A DNA stretch of 64,000 bases. Origin: Reichenbachiella versicolor. GTDB taxonomy: Bacteria > Bacteroidota > Bacteroidia > Cytophagales > Cyclobacteriaceae. The notes under the pieces were generated by a model, which saw only the letters and a list, made by a program, of their open reading frames with translations, had not been told where the DNA came from and did not search any database. This document shows positions 1 through 7,421 of this stretch, one piece after another. Each line of letters begins with the position of its first letter. The stretch's first letter is position 1. The translations under genes were made by a program, and so were the position numbers. The DNA is taken from NCBI RefSeq assembly GCF_003171675.1, contig NZ_QFZQ01000005.1, forward strand, positions 186,001-250,000, written 5' to 3'.

Positions 1-503
1 ATATTTACATCATTAACCGCGAGCGATCTTTGGGAAGAGGTATTATTGATCGCAACAGTATTCGTACCCGTGTTTTCGGTGTATGCAGTATCTGCAACAT
101 GATGACTTGTTTCTATGATTCCATTGTATTCAAATATGAAGCCTGAAGCCTGTTTTTCAACCTCAAATAACTCTGGCATACCTATCAGACTTATATGGAG
201 TAAAATGGAAGAATGCATAGTAGCTACATTCAGATGATCTTCCACCACTCCTTGATCGTTAGTAAAAGCTTTGAAAAGGATATCTCCATTTTTAGACATC
301 ACTTCTATCGGCACCCCCACAATAGGATCATCTTTTTTATCAGATAAACTGACGTAAACTTTGGAATCGTCAACTGTATTGAACTCAAAATCAGTCCCTG
401 CTCCGGGTATCGGGTCGTTTGGATCGTCATCCAAATCAGGACGATCCATACTGCATTGAAAAAATAGGATTGCTATGCCTAATATGAAGATTAACTTTTT
501 CAT
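1..503 (-). CDS. Partial lipoprotein, resembles N-terminus of LruC-domain proteins
   Basis: The ATG is at 503 on the minus strand and the gene runs off the left edge of the window, so only about 167 N-terminal residues are visible. It begins MKKLIFILGIAILFFQCS, a lipoprotein signal with the lipidation Cys at residue 17. An Asp/Pro-rich spacer follows, then a beta-rich stretch (FEFNTVDDSKVYVSLSD) like a small Ig/transthyretin-type repeat. This N-terminal layout, with a short conserved domain leading to an Ala/Asn/Ser-rich linker, resembles Bacteroidota LruC-domain outer-surface lipoproteins. The diagnostic C-terminus lies outside the window, so that is only a resemblance. The gene follows a receiver-like gene with a 12-nt gap and is probably co-transcribed with it. 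Confidence 0.7.
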   Translation of the reverse strand, partial: MKKLIFILGIAILFFQCSMDRPDLDDDPNDPIPGAGTDFEFNTVDDSKVYVSLSDKKDDPIVGVPIEVMSKNGDILFKAFTNDQGVVEDHLNVATMHSSILLHISLIGMPELFEVEKQASGFIFEYNGIIETSHHVADTAYTENTGTNTVAINNTSSQRSLAVNDVN

Positions 504-515
504 GGTTGTTTGGTT

Positions 516-908
516 TTATACTGCAATGGTTGGTATTCTTTTTTCTATTCTCTTCCCGCTTTTTTTGATCGCGATCTCAATGCGGACTTTGAGTTCTTCT
601 GGATTAAATGGTTTAGAAACTGAATCAAATGCATTCATCCTAAGTGCCTTTATTCTTTCCTCGCTTTTATCCTCATTAGTTAAAACTATGAGTGCTGAAT
701 TCTTTAATGAAATATGAGATTGGATCAGATCATCGCTCTCTCCCGTCATAGTATACAATAGCAAATCAGGCTCGTCAAACTCTTCTTCGATCTCAATCAA
801 CTGTTCCATAGAGCTAAATGCTTCTACTTCGTAAGTACTACTCAGGTAGTTAAACAAGAACAATCTCATCATTTGGTTTGGCTCTATGATTACTACTTTG
901 CGATCCAT
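516..908 (-). CDS. Stand-alone receiver-like protein lacking phosphoacceptor Asp (copy 1)
   Basis: This is a 130-residue CheY-like fold with no output domain. The usual acidic pair after strand 1 is E9-P10 (VVIIEPNQ), the phosphoacceptor position reads PDLLLYT with Thr53 where Asp is expected, and the conserved Thr77 and Lys99 (SKPF) are kept. That makes it an aspartate-less or pseudo-receiver, so phosphorylation-independent signalling or protein binding is likely (inference). It is the last of three tandem paralogues and lies 12 nt upstream of the lipoprotein gene. A TAAATTTG promoter box lies 29 nt before the start. Confidence 0.85.
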   Translation of the reverse strand: MDRKVVIIEPNQMMRLFLFNYLSSTYEVEAFSSMEQLIEIEEEFDEPDLLLYTMTGESDDLIQSHISLKNSALIVLTNEDKSEERIKALRMNAFDSVSKPFNPEELKVRIEIAIKKSGKRIEKRIPTIAV

Positions 909-936
909 ATTTCTTCTTTTAGTATTGAATATGTCT

Positions 937-944
937 CAAATTTA
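937..944 (-). promoter_or_regulatory. -7 box TAAATTTG of receiver copy 1
   Basis: On the minus strand this reads TAAATTTG, an exact match to the Bacteroidota -7 consensus TAnnTTTG. It sits 29 nt upstream of the start at 908. The -33 region reads CTCTTTTA rather than TTTG, so the upstream half is weak or served by another factor. The same box at the same distance precedes the two paralogues. Confidence 0.55.
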
Positions 945-1169
945 GAAGTAGCCTTATTCCGTAAAAGAGATAATAGATGACTGACACTGATTTAAGGCTG
1001 ATTGGTAATTTTTAATGGTCTTAGTAGTTGATCCTAATTTTTACGCCAGTTACGTAACTAAAAAACCATTAAACTTCGGTTATTAACCATTCAACCAATA
1101 AATAGCACCGATAGTCTAGTTATCTACCAGACTATTCTTTCTAACAAATCAAAACGATCTATATCACCC

Positions 1170-1197
1170 GTGAAAGAGTAGAATATCTACTCTTCAC
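1170..1197 (-). terminator. Hairpin downstream of receiver copy 2
   Basis: The arms AGAGTAGA and TCTACTCT are perfectly complementary around a 3-nt loop, extended by GTGA/TCAC with a one-base bulge. It lies about 40 nt past the stop of copy 2 on the minus strand. No clean T-run follows, so it is a terminator or 3'-end stabiliser with only moderate confidence. Confidence 0.4.
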
Positions 1198-1234
1198 TAA
1201 GCATTAACTTTTCATAACTAGTATAATTATATAC

Positions 1235-1624
1235 TTATACCGCTACAGTAGATAATCCTTTACCTGTTCCTTTTAAGTTATTCTTAATAGCAATCTCAAT
1301 ACGAACTTTGAGTTCCTCTGGATTGAAAGGTTTCGAGATAGAATCATTAGCATTCATTTTCAGTGCTTTGATTCTTTGCTCGCTTTTATCCTCATTAGTC
1401 AAGGCTATGAGGGCTGAATTCTTTAGTGAAATGTGTGTGCGAATAGAAGTATCATCCTTGTCGGTCATAGTATAAAGTACTAAATCTGGTTGATCGAACT
1501 CTTTAAGTTCAACCAGCTGCTCCAACGAACTGTAAGTCTCTACTTGGTACTCACTGCTTAAGTAATTAAACAAGAATAATCGCATCATTCGATCGGACTC
1601 TATGATTATTATCTTGTGTTCCAT
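1235..1624 (-). CDS. Stand-alone receiver-like protein lacking phosphoacceptor Asp (copy 2)
   Basis: This 129-residue protein is a close paralogue of the flanking copies, sharing the blocks MMRLFLFNYLSS, HISLKNSALI and KPFNPEELKVRIEIAIK. E9-S10 replaces the acidic pair and Thr52 occupies the phosphoacceptor site (PDLVLYT). The switch Thr and conserved Lys remain. There is no DNA-binding or enzymatic output domain. It has its own TAATTTTG promoter box (1653-1660), so it is probably transcribed separately from copy 1. The ends of the three copies diverge most, as expected of tandem duplicates. Confidence 0.85.
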   Translation of the reverse strand: MEHKIIIIESDRMMRLFLFNYLSSEYQVETYSSLEQLVELKEFDQPDLVLYTMTDKDDTSIRTHISLKNSALIALTNEDKSEQRIKALKMNANDSISKPFNPEELKVRIEIAIKNNLKGTGKGLSTVAV

Positions 1625-1652
1625 AATTGTAGTGTTTAGATTGATTGTACTA

Positions 1653-1660
1653 CAAAATTA
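1653..1660 (-). promoter_or_regulatory. -7 box TAATTTTG of receiver copy 2
   Basis: This is an exact TAnnTTTG match on the minus strand, 29 nt upstream of the start at 1624. The spacing is the same as in the other two paralogues. Confidence 0.5.
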
Positions 1661-1852
1661 GGAACATCGATAAAAGAGTAAAACCTATAAGTGAGAGAAT
1701 TTTATGGCTAATCAATGTTTTTTGTAAGTTTTTTTACTGTGATAAGCATATTCTCGACTGATTACTTACAAAAAGAACCTAACTCTTGACTCCTAACGCT
1801 TCAATCTTCACAAGGATTCTTTAATTGAAATAATTTAATTTTTGACTGAAGT

Positions 1853-2242
1853 TTAAACTGCAAGAATTGAAGATTTATTTTTTGATCTAGCTTCTCTATT
1901 TCTAATCGCAACTTTGATACGAATTTTAAGTTCCTCTGGACTAAATGGTTTTGAAATAGAGTCATTAGCATTCATTCTAAGTGCCTTTATCCTTTCCTCA
2001 CTATTATCTTCATTCGTCAAGGCTATAATGGCTGAGTTTCTTAGCACTAAATGTGTTTTGATATAAGTATCGTCCTTATCCGTAATAGTGTATAATACCA
2101 GATCTGGCTGATCAAATTTTTCAACTTTGGATAGATCCTCCAATGAACCATAAGCCTCGACCCTGTAGTAATGACCTAAGTAGTTAAACAAGAATAATCT
2201 CATCGTTTGATTGGGCTCTATGATCATAATCTTGCTTTCCAT
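1853..2242 (-). CDS. Stand-alone receiver-like protein lacking phosphoacceptor Asp (copy 3)
   Basis: The start is placed at 2242 (MESKIMIIEPNQ), which aligns with the starts of the other copies (MDRKVVIIEP, MEHKIIIIES). A longer reading frame from 2287 would place the TAGTTTTG promoter box inside the gene, so the long form is unlikely. The 129-residue protein has Glu9 in place of the first acidic residue, Thr52 in place of the phosphoacceptor Asp (PDLVLYT), and keeps the conserved Lys (SKPF). It is the first of the three-gene tandem set and has no output domain. Function is unknown; the family resemblance is to pseudo-receivers. Confidence 0.82.
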   Translation of the reverse strand: MESKIMIIEPNQTMRLFLFNYLGHYYRVEAYGSLEDLSKVEKFDQPDLVLYTITDKDDTYIKTHLVLRNSAIIALTNEDNSEERIKALRMNANDSISKPFSPEELKIRIKVAIRNREARSKNKSSILAV

Positions 2243-2272
2243 TCTTTCTCGTATTTTGGTTTGATAGTACTT

Positions 2273-2280
2273 CAAAACTA
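2273..2280 (-). promoter_or_regulatory. -7 box TAGTTTTG of receiver copy 3
   Basis: This is an exact TAnnTTTG match on the minus strand, 30 nt upstream of the 2242 start. Further upstream (about 2305-2360) the sequence resembles the region upstream of copy 1 (about 970-1030), including a shared AATAGATGACTGAC block. The duplication therefore included control DNA. Confidence 0.5.
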
Positions 2281-2591
2281 GAAGCATAGAAGCTCGATGT
2301 AGAGAATAATAGATGACTGACCGAGATTTACGGTTGGTCAGTAAGTTTTAACGGTTTTATAGTTTGAGCGAAACTTTGATTATAGAATATTGAAATGAGT
2401 CAAATAACCATTTAAGAGGGCAGTTTGAGTTTGAACTGTAATTCTAACCTTTAGGCAAGGTGACTTTTTGTTTATTTAATTCTAGAGTTTTTTAGGGCTC
2501 AAAAAGCATTAATAATGGGGATAACACGCTGATTCCAAATTCCCCCCTCGAAGCTGAACTATATTTCCTTATTGACTCTATGTCAAACTAG

Positions 2592-2599
2592 TACTTTTG
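2592..2599 (+). promoter_or_regulatory. -7 box TACTTTTG upstream of sulfatase
   Basis: This exact TAnnTTTG match lies 23 nt before the ATG, with ATTG at 2571-2574 as a -33 element (17-nt spacer, within the range known for Bacteroidota). A strong GGAGGT stands 5 nt before the start, which is unusual because most genes here lack a clear Shine-Dalgarno sequence. Confidence 0.5.
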
Positions 2600-2622
2600 A
2601 CTGATAACTTAATGGAGGTAAT

Positions 2623-4140
2623 ATGAGAAGAAGAGTATTGGTGTTGATCGGTATATTTTGTTGGGTTAGTACAATGGCTGAAAAACCAAATGTATTGGTA
2701 ATCTTGGCTGATGACATTGGGTTAGGAGACATATCCTACTATAGAAGTAAACACTCACAAAACCTGATTGTACAAACACCTACTATAGATAAAATCGCAC
2801 AAGAAGGTATGGCATTTACTAATGCGCATTCACCTGCTGGACTGTGTGCACCATCTAGATACGCTATCATGACTGGCAACAATACCTATCGGAGTTATAA
2901 ACCATGGGGAGTCTGGGGTTCATACCAAAGATCACCTATTGAAAAGGAAGACATAACATTGGGTCAACTGATGAAATCTGTGGGCTACCAAACTGCGTTT
3001 TTCGGTAAATGGCACATTGGAGGAGATTTCAAAAGAAAGAGTAATCCAAATGAAGTTTATCGATCAAACAATAGGAAGAGAGAAGTAGATGTTGATATCT
3101 CGCAGTATGTAGGCGGAGGTCCAAGCTTCCAAGGGTTTGACTATGATTTTACTTATCCAGCTGGGATACAAGATGCCCCATACGCTGTTTTCGAAAATGG
3201 CAAATGGTATCCTCTTGACAAAAATTCTAAAATAGAATTTCTAAGTTATCTAGAAGCAGAAAAGAAAGGACTGATTCTGGATAAGGAAGAAGGGCTAGCA
3301 GATACAGAATGGGATTCTAGAAAGATGGGACCATTATTGGCAAAAAAAGCTGTAGACTATATTCATAGTCACTCTCAGAAAAAAGAGCCCTTTTTTATCT
3401 ACTATAGTTCTGAGGCAGTTCATCGGCCTCATACTCCTCCTGTATCAATCAATGGTAAAAAAATCAAAGGCTCTACACCTTCTCCACATTTAGATATGGT
3501 AAAAGAACTTGATCAGCAAGTAGCTATGCTAATAGACGCTCTCAAAGAAAATGGCGTCTATGACAATACACTCATCATATTTACTTCTGACAATGGAGGT
3601 CTTAAAGTAAAAGAGTCTATCAGAGCTGGACATAATTCTAGTGATATCTATCGTGGAAGTAAGAATAGTACATTTGAAGGAGGTCATCGTGTACCTTTCA
3701 TCGTATCATGGCCAAAAATGATCGAAAGTGGTATCACTTCATCAGAAGCCATTCAAGGTAATGACATCATGGCTACACTAGCGGCATTGCATAATACTAG
3801 TATTCCCAGTCATCAAGCTTTAGATTCTTATAACTTCCTACCTATTCTGATAAATGAAAAAGAAGCTAAGGGCCGTGATTTTATGGTGCTTCAAGGAGGA
3901 AGCGATAAAAGAGGAACACTTATAGAAAATGGTTGGAAACTAATTGTTCAATTTGATAAAAAGGATAAGTCAGATCAAACAAGAACCCCTCTCATGCTAT
4001 TCAACCTAAATGAAGATGTAAAAGAAAAAAACAATCTCATTGATCAACCCGAACAACAAGAAAGAATCAAATCAATGTTTGCAAAGTTCAATCAATATAG
4101 AGATTCAAAAAAGCGATCAACGGCACCGATCAAATTCTAA
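2623..4140 (+). CDS. Secreted formylglycine-dependent sulfatase
   Basis: This 505-residue protein has a signal peptide (cleavage near residue 19, after STMA). The sulfatase fold begins with NVLVILADDIG, where Asp30-Asp31 are metal ligands. The active-site signature CAPSR starts at Cys75, which is converted to formylglycine in this family. FTSDNGG supplies the second metal-binding Asp/Asn pair, and GKWHIGG and GGHRVPF are further family motifs. It probably desulfates an algal or host polysaccharide in the periplasm (inference). No sulfatase-modifying enzyme, SusC/SusD pair or sorting domain is nearby, so the substrate cannot be read from context. Confidence 0.93.
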   Translation: MRRRVLVLIGIFCWVSTMAEKPNVLVILADDIGLGDISYYRSKHSQNLIVQTPTIDKIAQEGMAFTNAHSPAGLCAPSRYAIMTGNNTYRSYKPWGVWGSYQRSPIEKEDITLGQLMKSVGYQTAFFGKWHIGGDFKRKSNPNEVYRSNNRKREVDVDISQYVGGGPSFQGFDYDFTYPAGIQDAPYAVFENGKWYPLDKNSKIEFLSYLEAEKKGLILDKEEGLADTEWDSRKMGPLLAKKAVDYIHSHSQKKEPFFIYYSSEAVHRPHTPPVSINGKKIKGSTPSPHLDMVKELDQQVAMLIDALKENGVYDNTLIIFTSDNGGLKVKESIRAGHNSSDIYRGSKNSTFEGGHRVPFIVSWPKMIESGITSSEAIQGNDIMATLAALHNTSIPSHQALDSYNFLPILINEKEAKGRDFMVLQGGSDKRGTLIENGWKLIVQFDKKDKSDQTRTPLMLFNLNEDVKEKNNLIDQPEQQERIKSMFAKFNQYRDSKKRSTAPIKF

Positions 4141-4237
4141 ATGTGATATTCTATCATTTTCTAAATAGAGATGTATTCATTCCAATCAGCAAAGTGATTG
4201 AGAGGAGAACAAAGCAAAAGTTATCATCCTACCTTTA

Positions 4238-4678
4238 ATGAAATATATGCAGGTTCTTTTCATCACTCAGGACAATCCTAAATATCAGCAAGCCATTGAC
4301 CTTAGAATATCTTGTTTCTTCTCTGGTTTCAATAATGCGGTTAATTTGATACATGACCAAGATGAAAAGGAAGGATTACATCTAATTGCTTTGGATAATA
4401 ACACTGTCGTAGGTGCAGGCAGGCTCAATTTCAAACAAAACAAGGCAATTATTTCTCAAATGGCTATTCTTAAAGGTCACCAAGGAAAAGGAATAGGCTC
4501 AGAAATCTTAATTCAACTGATAGAAAAAGCTATCTCCGAAGATTCAAATGAGATAATATTATCTGCTAGAACAACTGCTTTAAAATTTTATGAAAAACAT
4601 GGCTTTAAGACTATAGGTGCGGTGTATAATTCGTCCAAAACAGGCATCCCCCATCAAAAAATGAACCTTCGGTTATGA
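4238..4678 (+). CDS. GNAT family N-acetyltransferase
   Basis: This 146-residue GNAT carries the acetyl-CoA pyrophosphate loop GHQGKGIGSEI (Q/R-x-x-G-x-G/A) in the middle. ARTTALKFYEKHGF follows, the typical C-terminal motif B of ElaA/PhnO-like small acetyltransferases. The N-terminal part has the substrate-facing strands. The acceptor substrate cannot be predicted. It stands alone between the sulfatase and the SpoIIAA-like gene. Confidence 0.85.
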   Translation: MKYMQVLFITQDNPKYQQAIDLRISCFFSGFNNAVNLIHDQDEKEGLHLIALDNNTVVGAGRLNFKQNKAIISQMAILKGHQGKGIGSEILIQLIEKAISEDSNEIILSARTTALKFYEKHGFKTIGAVYNSSKTGIPHQKMNLRL

Positions 4679-4868
4679 ATCTAAATGGGAACTAAATTTA
4701 AAAAGTCACCATAGTTCATTCACACTATTTAAAAGGTATCACCTTATGTTACTTGACTGTTTAAGGTTGGCTAACAAACTTTGATCATTAATATTTCTAC
4801 TATAAATAGTGACAGATAGCTAAGACTTTCTAATTTTATGCCTCCTGTATTATTTACCTATTCCACCT

Positions 4869-5258
4869 ATGTCATTATCATACATTGATTACGAGGGAGT
4901 CTCGATATTATTAGCTGACTATAGACAGTGCTCTGATAGTTTTGATCAATTGCTTCTTCTTGAAAAAGTCGCAGAAGAACTAGAAAAACAAGAATCTCCT
5001 ATCCCTCTACTCGTAGACTATCGTGGTGTAGATGGAAGCTCTGGTGCCCAAGCTTACATGAAAAGAATAACTGAATTAGGTGATACGGTATTCAAAAAAC
5101 ACAGAAAATGTGCGGCTATATTAGGTATCACCGGAATGAAAAAACTTATGTTCAATAGCTATTTAAAAGCTACAGGAAGTGAATGCGTGAGGTGTTTCAA
5201 TGATAAAGCGGAAGCCTTTGATTGGCTAGTCAATTTTCAAGAAGTTACAACTGTATAA
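4869..5258 (+). CDS. STAS/SpoIIAA-like small protein
   Basis: This 129-residue soluble protein alternates strands and helices in the pattern of the SpoIIAA-like STAS/SEC14 fold: a strand IPLLVDYRGV, an acidic helix region, then a strand AAILGITGMKK followed by a helix. There is no canonical DSSG phosphorylation motif, so it is not a classical anti-anti-sigma factor. The family call rests on general pattern and on the characteristic small size; the role is unknown. It is convergent with the membrane gene that ends at 5309. Confidence 0.5.
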   Translation: MSLSYIDYEGVSILLADYRQCSDSFDQLLLLEKVAEELEKQESPIPLLVDYRGVDGSSGAQAYMKRITELGDTVFKKHRKCAAILGITGMKKLMFNSYLKATGSECVRCFNDKAEAFDWLVNFQEVTTV

Positions 5259-5300
5259 AGAAGCGGCGTCACACCTTAAGCCACCTCTTTATACCTTTTT
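5256..5300. terminator. Possible bidirectional terminator between convergent genes
   Basis: TAAAGAAG at the stop codon pairs with CCTCTTTA (5284-5291) apart from one mismatch, with GGC/GCC inside the loop. A TTTTT run follows at 5296-5300. It lies between two genes ending toward each other. Confidence 0.35.
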
Positions 5301-5308
5301 GAAATTCA

Positions 5309-5986
5309 TTACCCAGCTATAGCAAAAGAGAGCAAAGCTGCTACATAGATCCAAACTCCTTCTACAACCCCAAGTACAAAGGTCTTACCGAGTTTATTAT
5401 TTTCTGAAAAATCAACAATAACGGGCAATGAAAGTGAAATAAGCCCTTCACAAACTATCACATAGATAGGTGCATTAAAAATCATTGGTGTATTATCATT
5501 ATACCACCACCAGCCAGCGTTTCTTGCCAAGTGCTCATATAAAGGAATGTACATCCCCCCTAGTAAACATAGGATAATGGAAGCCTTCCAAATATTGAAT
5601 TTCTTGGTTAACAGTACTCCTACAAAACTGAGCTGTAATATTACGTTGGACCATGCAAATGGCATATAGGCTGGTGAACTCCAAATCATCCACTCACTCT
5701 TTGGATACACTAGACTATTGATTGTGTCTACTAAATAATGATCTGTGTAAAGCTCTAATATTCCGGCGATGGTTCCTATAATAACTAATCGAAGGATTAG
5801 CGGATTTTTATAGTGAACCGCATAAAACCAGTAAAAGGCGTATAGTGAGTAAGTAATAATACTTGCAGTTATTGGTCCTATAGCCAAAAAAGAACTGAAT
5901 GCAGACCAAGCAACCAGTATTCCTGAAGTTATTAATATGGTTTTGGTGGTCTTAGCGTCTAGACCGGGAACGTTATTATTTTCCAT
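5309..5986 (-). CDS. Polytopic membrane protein, partner of MpaB-type oxygenase
   Basis: This 225-residue protein has about seven hydrophobic segments and no signal peptide. Conserved-looking polar patches inside the membrane region include LELYTDHYLVDT, YEHLARNAGWWWY and the Glu in VCEGLI, as in small integral-membrane cyclase or oxidase-like proteins. I do not recognise the family with certainty. The gene begins 9 nt after the stop of the oxygenase gene at 5996-7285 and is almost surely co-transcribed with it, so a joint pathway acting on a hydrophobic substrate is plausible (inference). Confidence 0.7.
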   Translation of the reverse strand: MENNNVPGLDAKTTKTILITSGILVAWSAFSSFLAIGPITASIITYSLYAFYWFYAVHYKNPLILRLVIIGTIAGILELYTDHYLVDTINSLVYPKSEWMIWSSPAYMPFAWSNVILQLSFVGVLLTKKFNIWKASIILCLLGGMYIPLYEHLARNAGWWWYNDNTPMIFNAPIYVIVCEGLISLSLPVIVDFSENNKLGKTFVLGVVEGVWIYVAALLSFAIAG

Positions 5987-5995
5987 TATTGTTAT

Positions 5996-7285
5996 TTAGA
6001 TAGTGTATATTTTTTTCTGAATAGTTAATCGCTTTTTAAATATCTCAGGACTTGTCCAGTCATTTTCCCAATTCTCTACAATTTTCCAGTCTTTCTGTAA
6101 AGAAGGGGGGATATTGAATTGAACTTGCTTACCATCATTAAAGTGATAAATTATTCCTTGTAGCAAGGCTCGGTTAAATAGCGAGGTTAGTTTTCTGACA
6201 AACTCTGAATGATCCAGACTCCCGATCAAGCCTGTGACGAATTTGGCTACGGAAAGAACAATCTTATCCTTGAGGTCAATTTTACTTCCCACGGCCACTA
6301 TTGAAGATAAATCCTTATCTGAAGCCTTAGATAAATCCTCAAAAAAGTAATCAATCATAAATGCTGGCACATCATCAAATGAATTGCCTGGTACTATATT
6401 TTTCATGAAGAGTATACAAGACTTTGTTAGTTCTTTACCAGCCTCAGATTCTTCGGCTTGATGCACTAGAATCTTGGTTGCCAATTCAAAGCCGTCCTCA
6501 AAAGTCTCTGGTAACAGTTCCTCCTGAATCCCCATACAATACCCTATCACTTTCCAACAATGCATGTAAGCATCTACTTCTTCGTCACTAAGATCAATAT
6601 TAAGTTTCTTTAATCCTGAAAGTATAACTGGCCCAAAAGACATTAATGTCCCTGCTAAATCTTCTTGATTGATAGGCTCTCCATATTTCTGAACATCCCA
6701 AGGAGTTCCAAATTGTCCCGACTTCAAAAAGTACCTGATCGAAGCATGAATTAGACGAATCTTCTGTGTGGTAACAACTCCTGCTCCTCCTGCCGACACT
6801 CCTCCTTTAGCCATTACATTGATTATCATCTGTGCTGTCTCCATCAGTCTTCTAGCAAGAGGGTCGGTATTACCACCATGAGCCATCAATCTTCCTGTCT
6901 CATATAAGACTTGAGCACCTTTGGCACAGGTATAGCACATTGGCAAAGAACTCACATTGAGAATCATAAAGATTTGTGGCCCATACAATGAAAATACTCG
7001 CTCTCCTTTCTCAACCTTATTAGGGTCTAACCATGTGGGTAGTTTCGACGATTGCTGAAAATAGTCATTTAATGTCTCCGCAAGTCCAGAGTCAAATTTT
7101 GAGAAAGTATTCTCATCATAAGTTTCGTTAGATACCAAGGTCATAAAGACTTGGTTGATCTGTTTTTCAAAACCTGACTCTATTATTGTTTTTACTGTCT
7201 GATCAGCTAGCGGGTCTGTTTCATGTCTAAACTGATCTAGTTTTTCAACGGTAATACTATTAATATCAAATACTGGTTCTTTCAT
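5996..7285 (-). CDS. MpaB/rubber-oxygenase-like family protein (DUF2236)
   Basis: This 429-residue all-helical soluble protein has the motif arrangement of the MpaB/latex-clearing-protein superfamily: a stretch TTQKIRLIHASIRYFL containing the Lys/Arg/His set that binds or surrounds the b-type haem, then a TPWDVQKYGEPINQEDLAGT segment that is typical of the family. Lcp enzymes cleave polyisoprene oxidatively, whereas fungal MpaB acts on farnesyl side chains. The present substrate is unknown but is likely hydrophobic. There is no signal peptide. It leads a two-gene operon with the membrane protein 5309-5986. Confidence 0.78.
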   Translation of the reverse strand: MKEPVFDINSITVEKLDQFRHETDPLADQTVKTIIESGFEKQINQVFMTLVSNETYDENTFSKFDSGLAETLNDYFQQSSKLPTWLDPNKVEKGERVFSLYGPQIFMILNVSSLPMCYTCAKGAQVLYETGRLMAHGGNTDPLARRLMETAQMIINVMAKGGVSAGGAGVVTTQKIRLIHASIRYFLKSGQFGTPWDVQKYGEPINQEDLAGTLMSFGPVILSGLKKLNIDLSDEEVDAYMHCWKVIGYCMGIQEELLPETFEDGFELATKILVHQAEESEAGKELTKSCILFMKNIVPGNSFDDVPAFMIDYFFEDLSKASDKDLSSIVAVGSKIDLKDKIVLSVAKFVTGLIGSLDHSEFVRKLTSLFNRALLQGIIYHFNDGKQVQFNIPPSLQKDWKIVENWENDWTSPEIFKKRLTIQKKIYTI

Positions 7286-7358
7286 TGGCTAATAATTGAA
7301 TCAACCTTGAATATATAAGGATTTGTCATTAATTGTACCGTTAACTAGAAACTTGTAC

Positions 7359-7392
7359 AAAAAAACGCACCTGATGAACACCAAGTGCGTTT
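7359..7392 (-). terminator. Rho-independent terminator of beta-helix gene
   Basis: On the minus strand, AAACGCAC (7385-7392) pairs perfectly with GTGCGTTT (7363-7370) across a 14-nt loop and is followed by a run of T. It lies about 30 nt beyond the stop of the gene ending at 7422. Confidence 0.75.
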
Positions 7393-7421
7393 GTATTTTT
7401 TAGTATCTATTTTTTTGCGGC

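Larger units (their letters stand above)
909..1234. other. Intergenic region between receiver copies 1 and 2
   Basis: No gene is visible. It contains the copy-1 promoter (937-944), a paralogous upstream segment (about 970-1030) resembling the one before copy 3, and two inverted repeats: a short one at about 1110-1138 (arms around AGTCT/AGACT) and a stronger hairpin at 1170-1197. Confidence 0.5.
2243..2622. other. Divergent intergenic region, receiver copy 3 and sulfatase
   Basis: No gene is visible in these 380 bases. They hold the copy-3 promoter and its duplicated upstream block (2273-2360), and the sulfatase promoter (-7 box TACTTTTG at 2592-2599 with ATTG 17 nt upstream). Confidence 0.5.

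Noticed and set aside
2243-2287. Longer start (2287) of receiver copy 3
   Set aside because: It would include the promoter box TAGTTTTG in the coding region, and the alignment with the paralogues starts at 2242.
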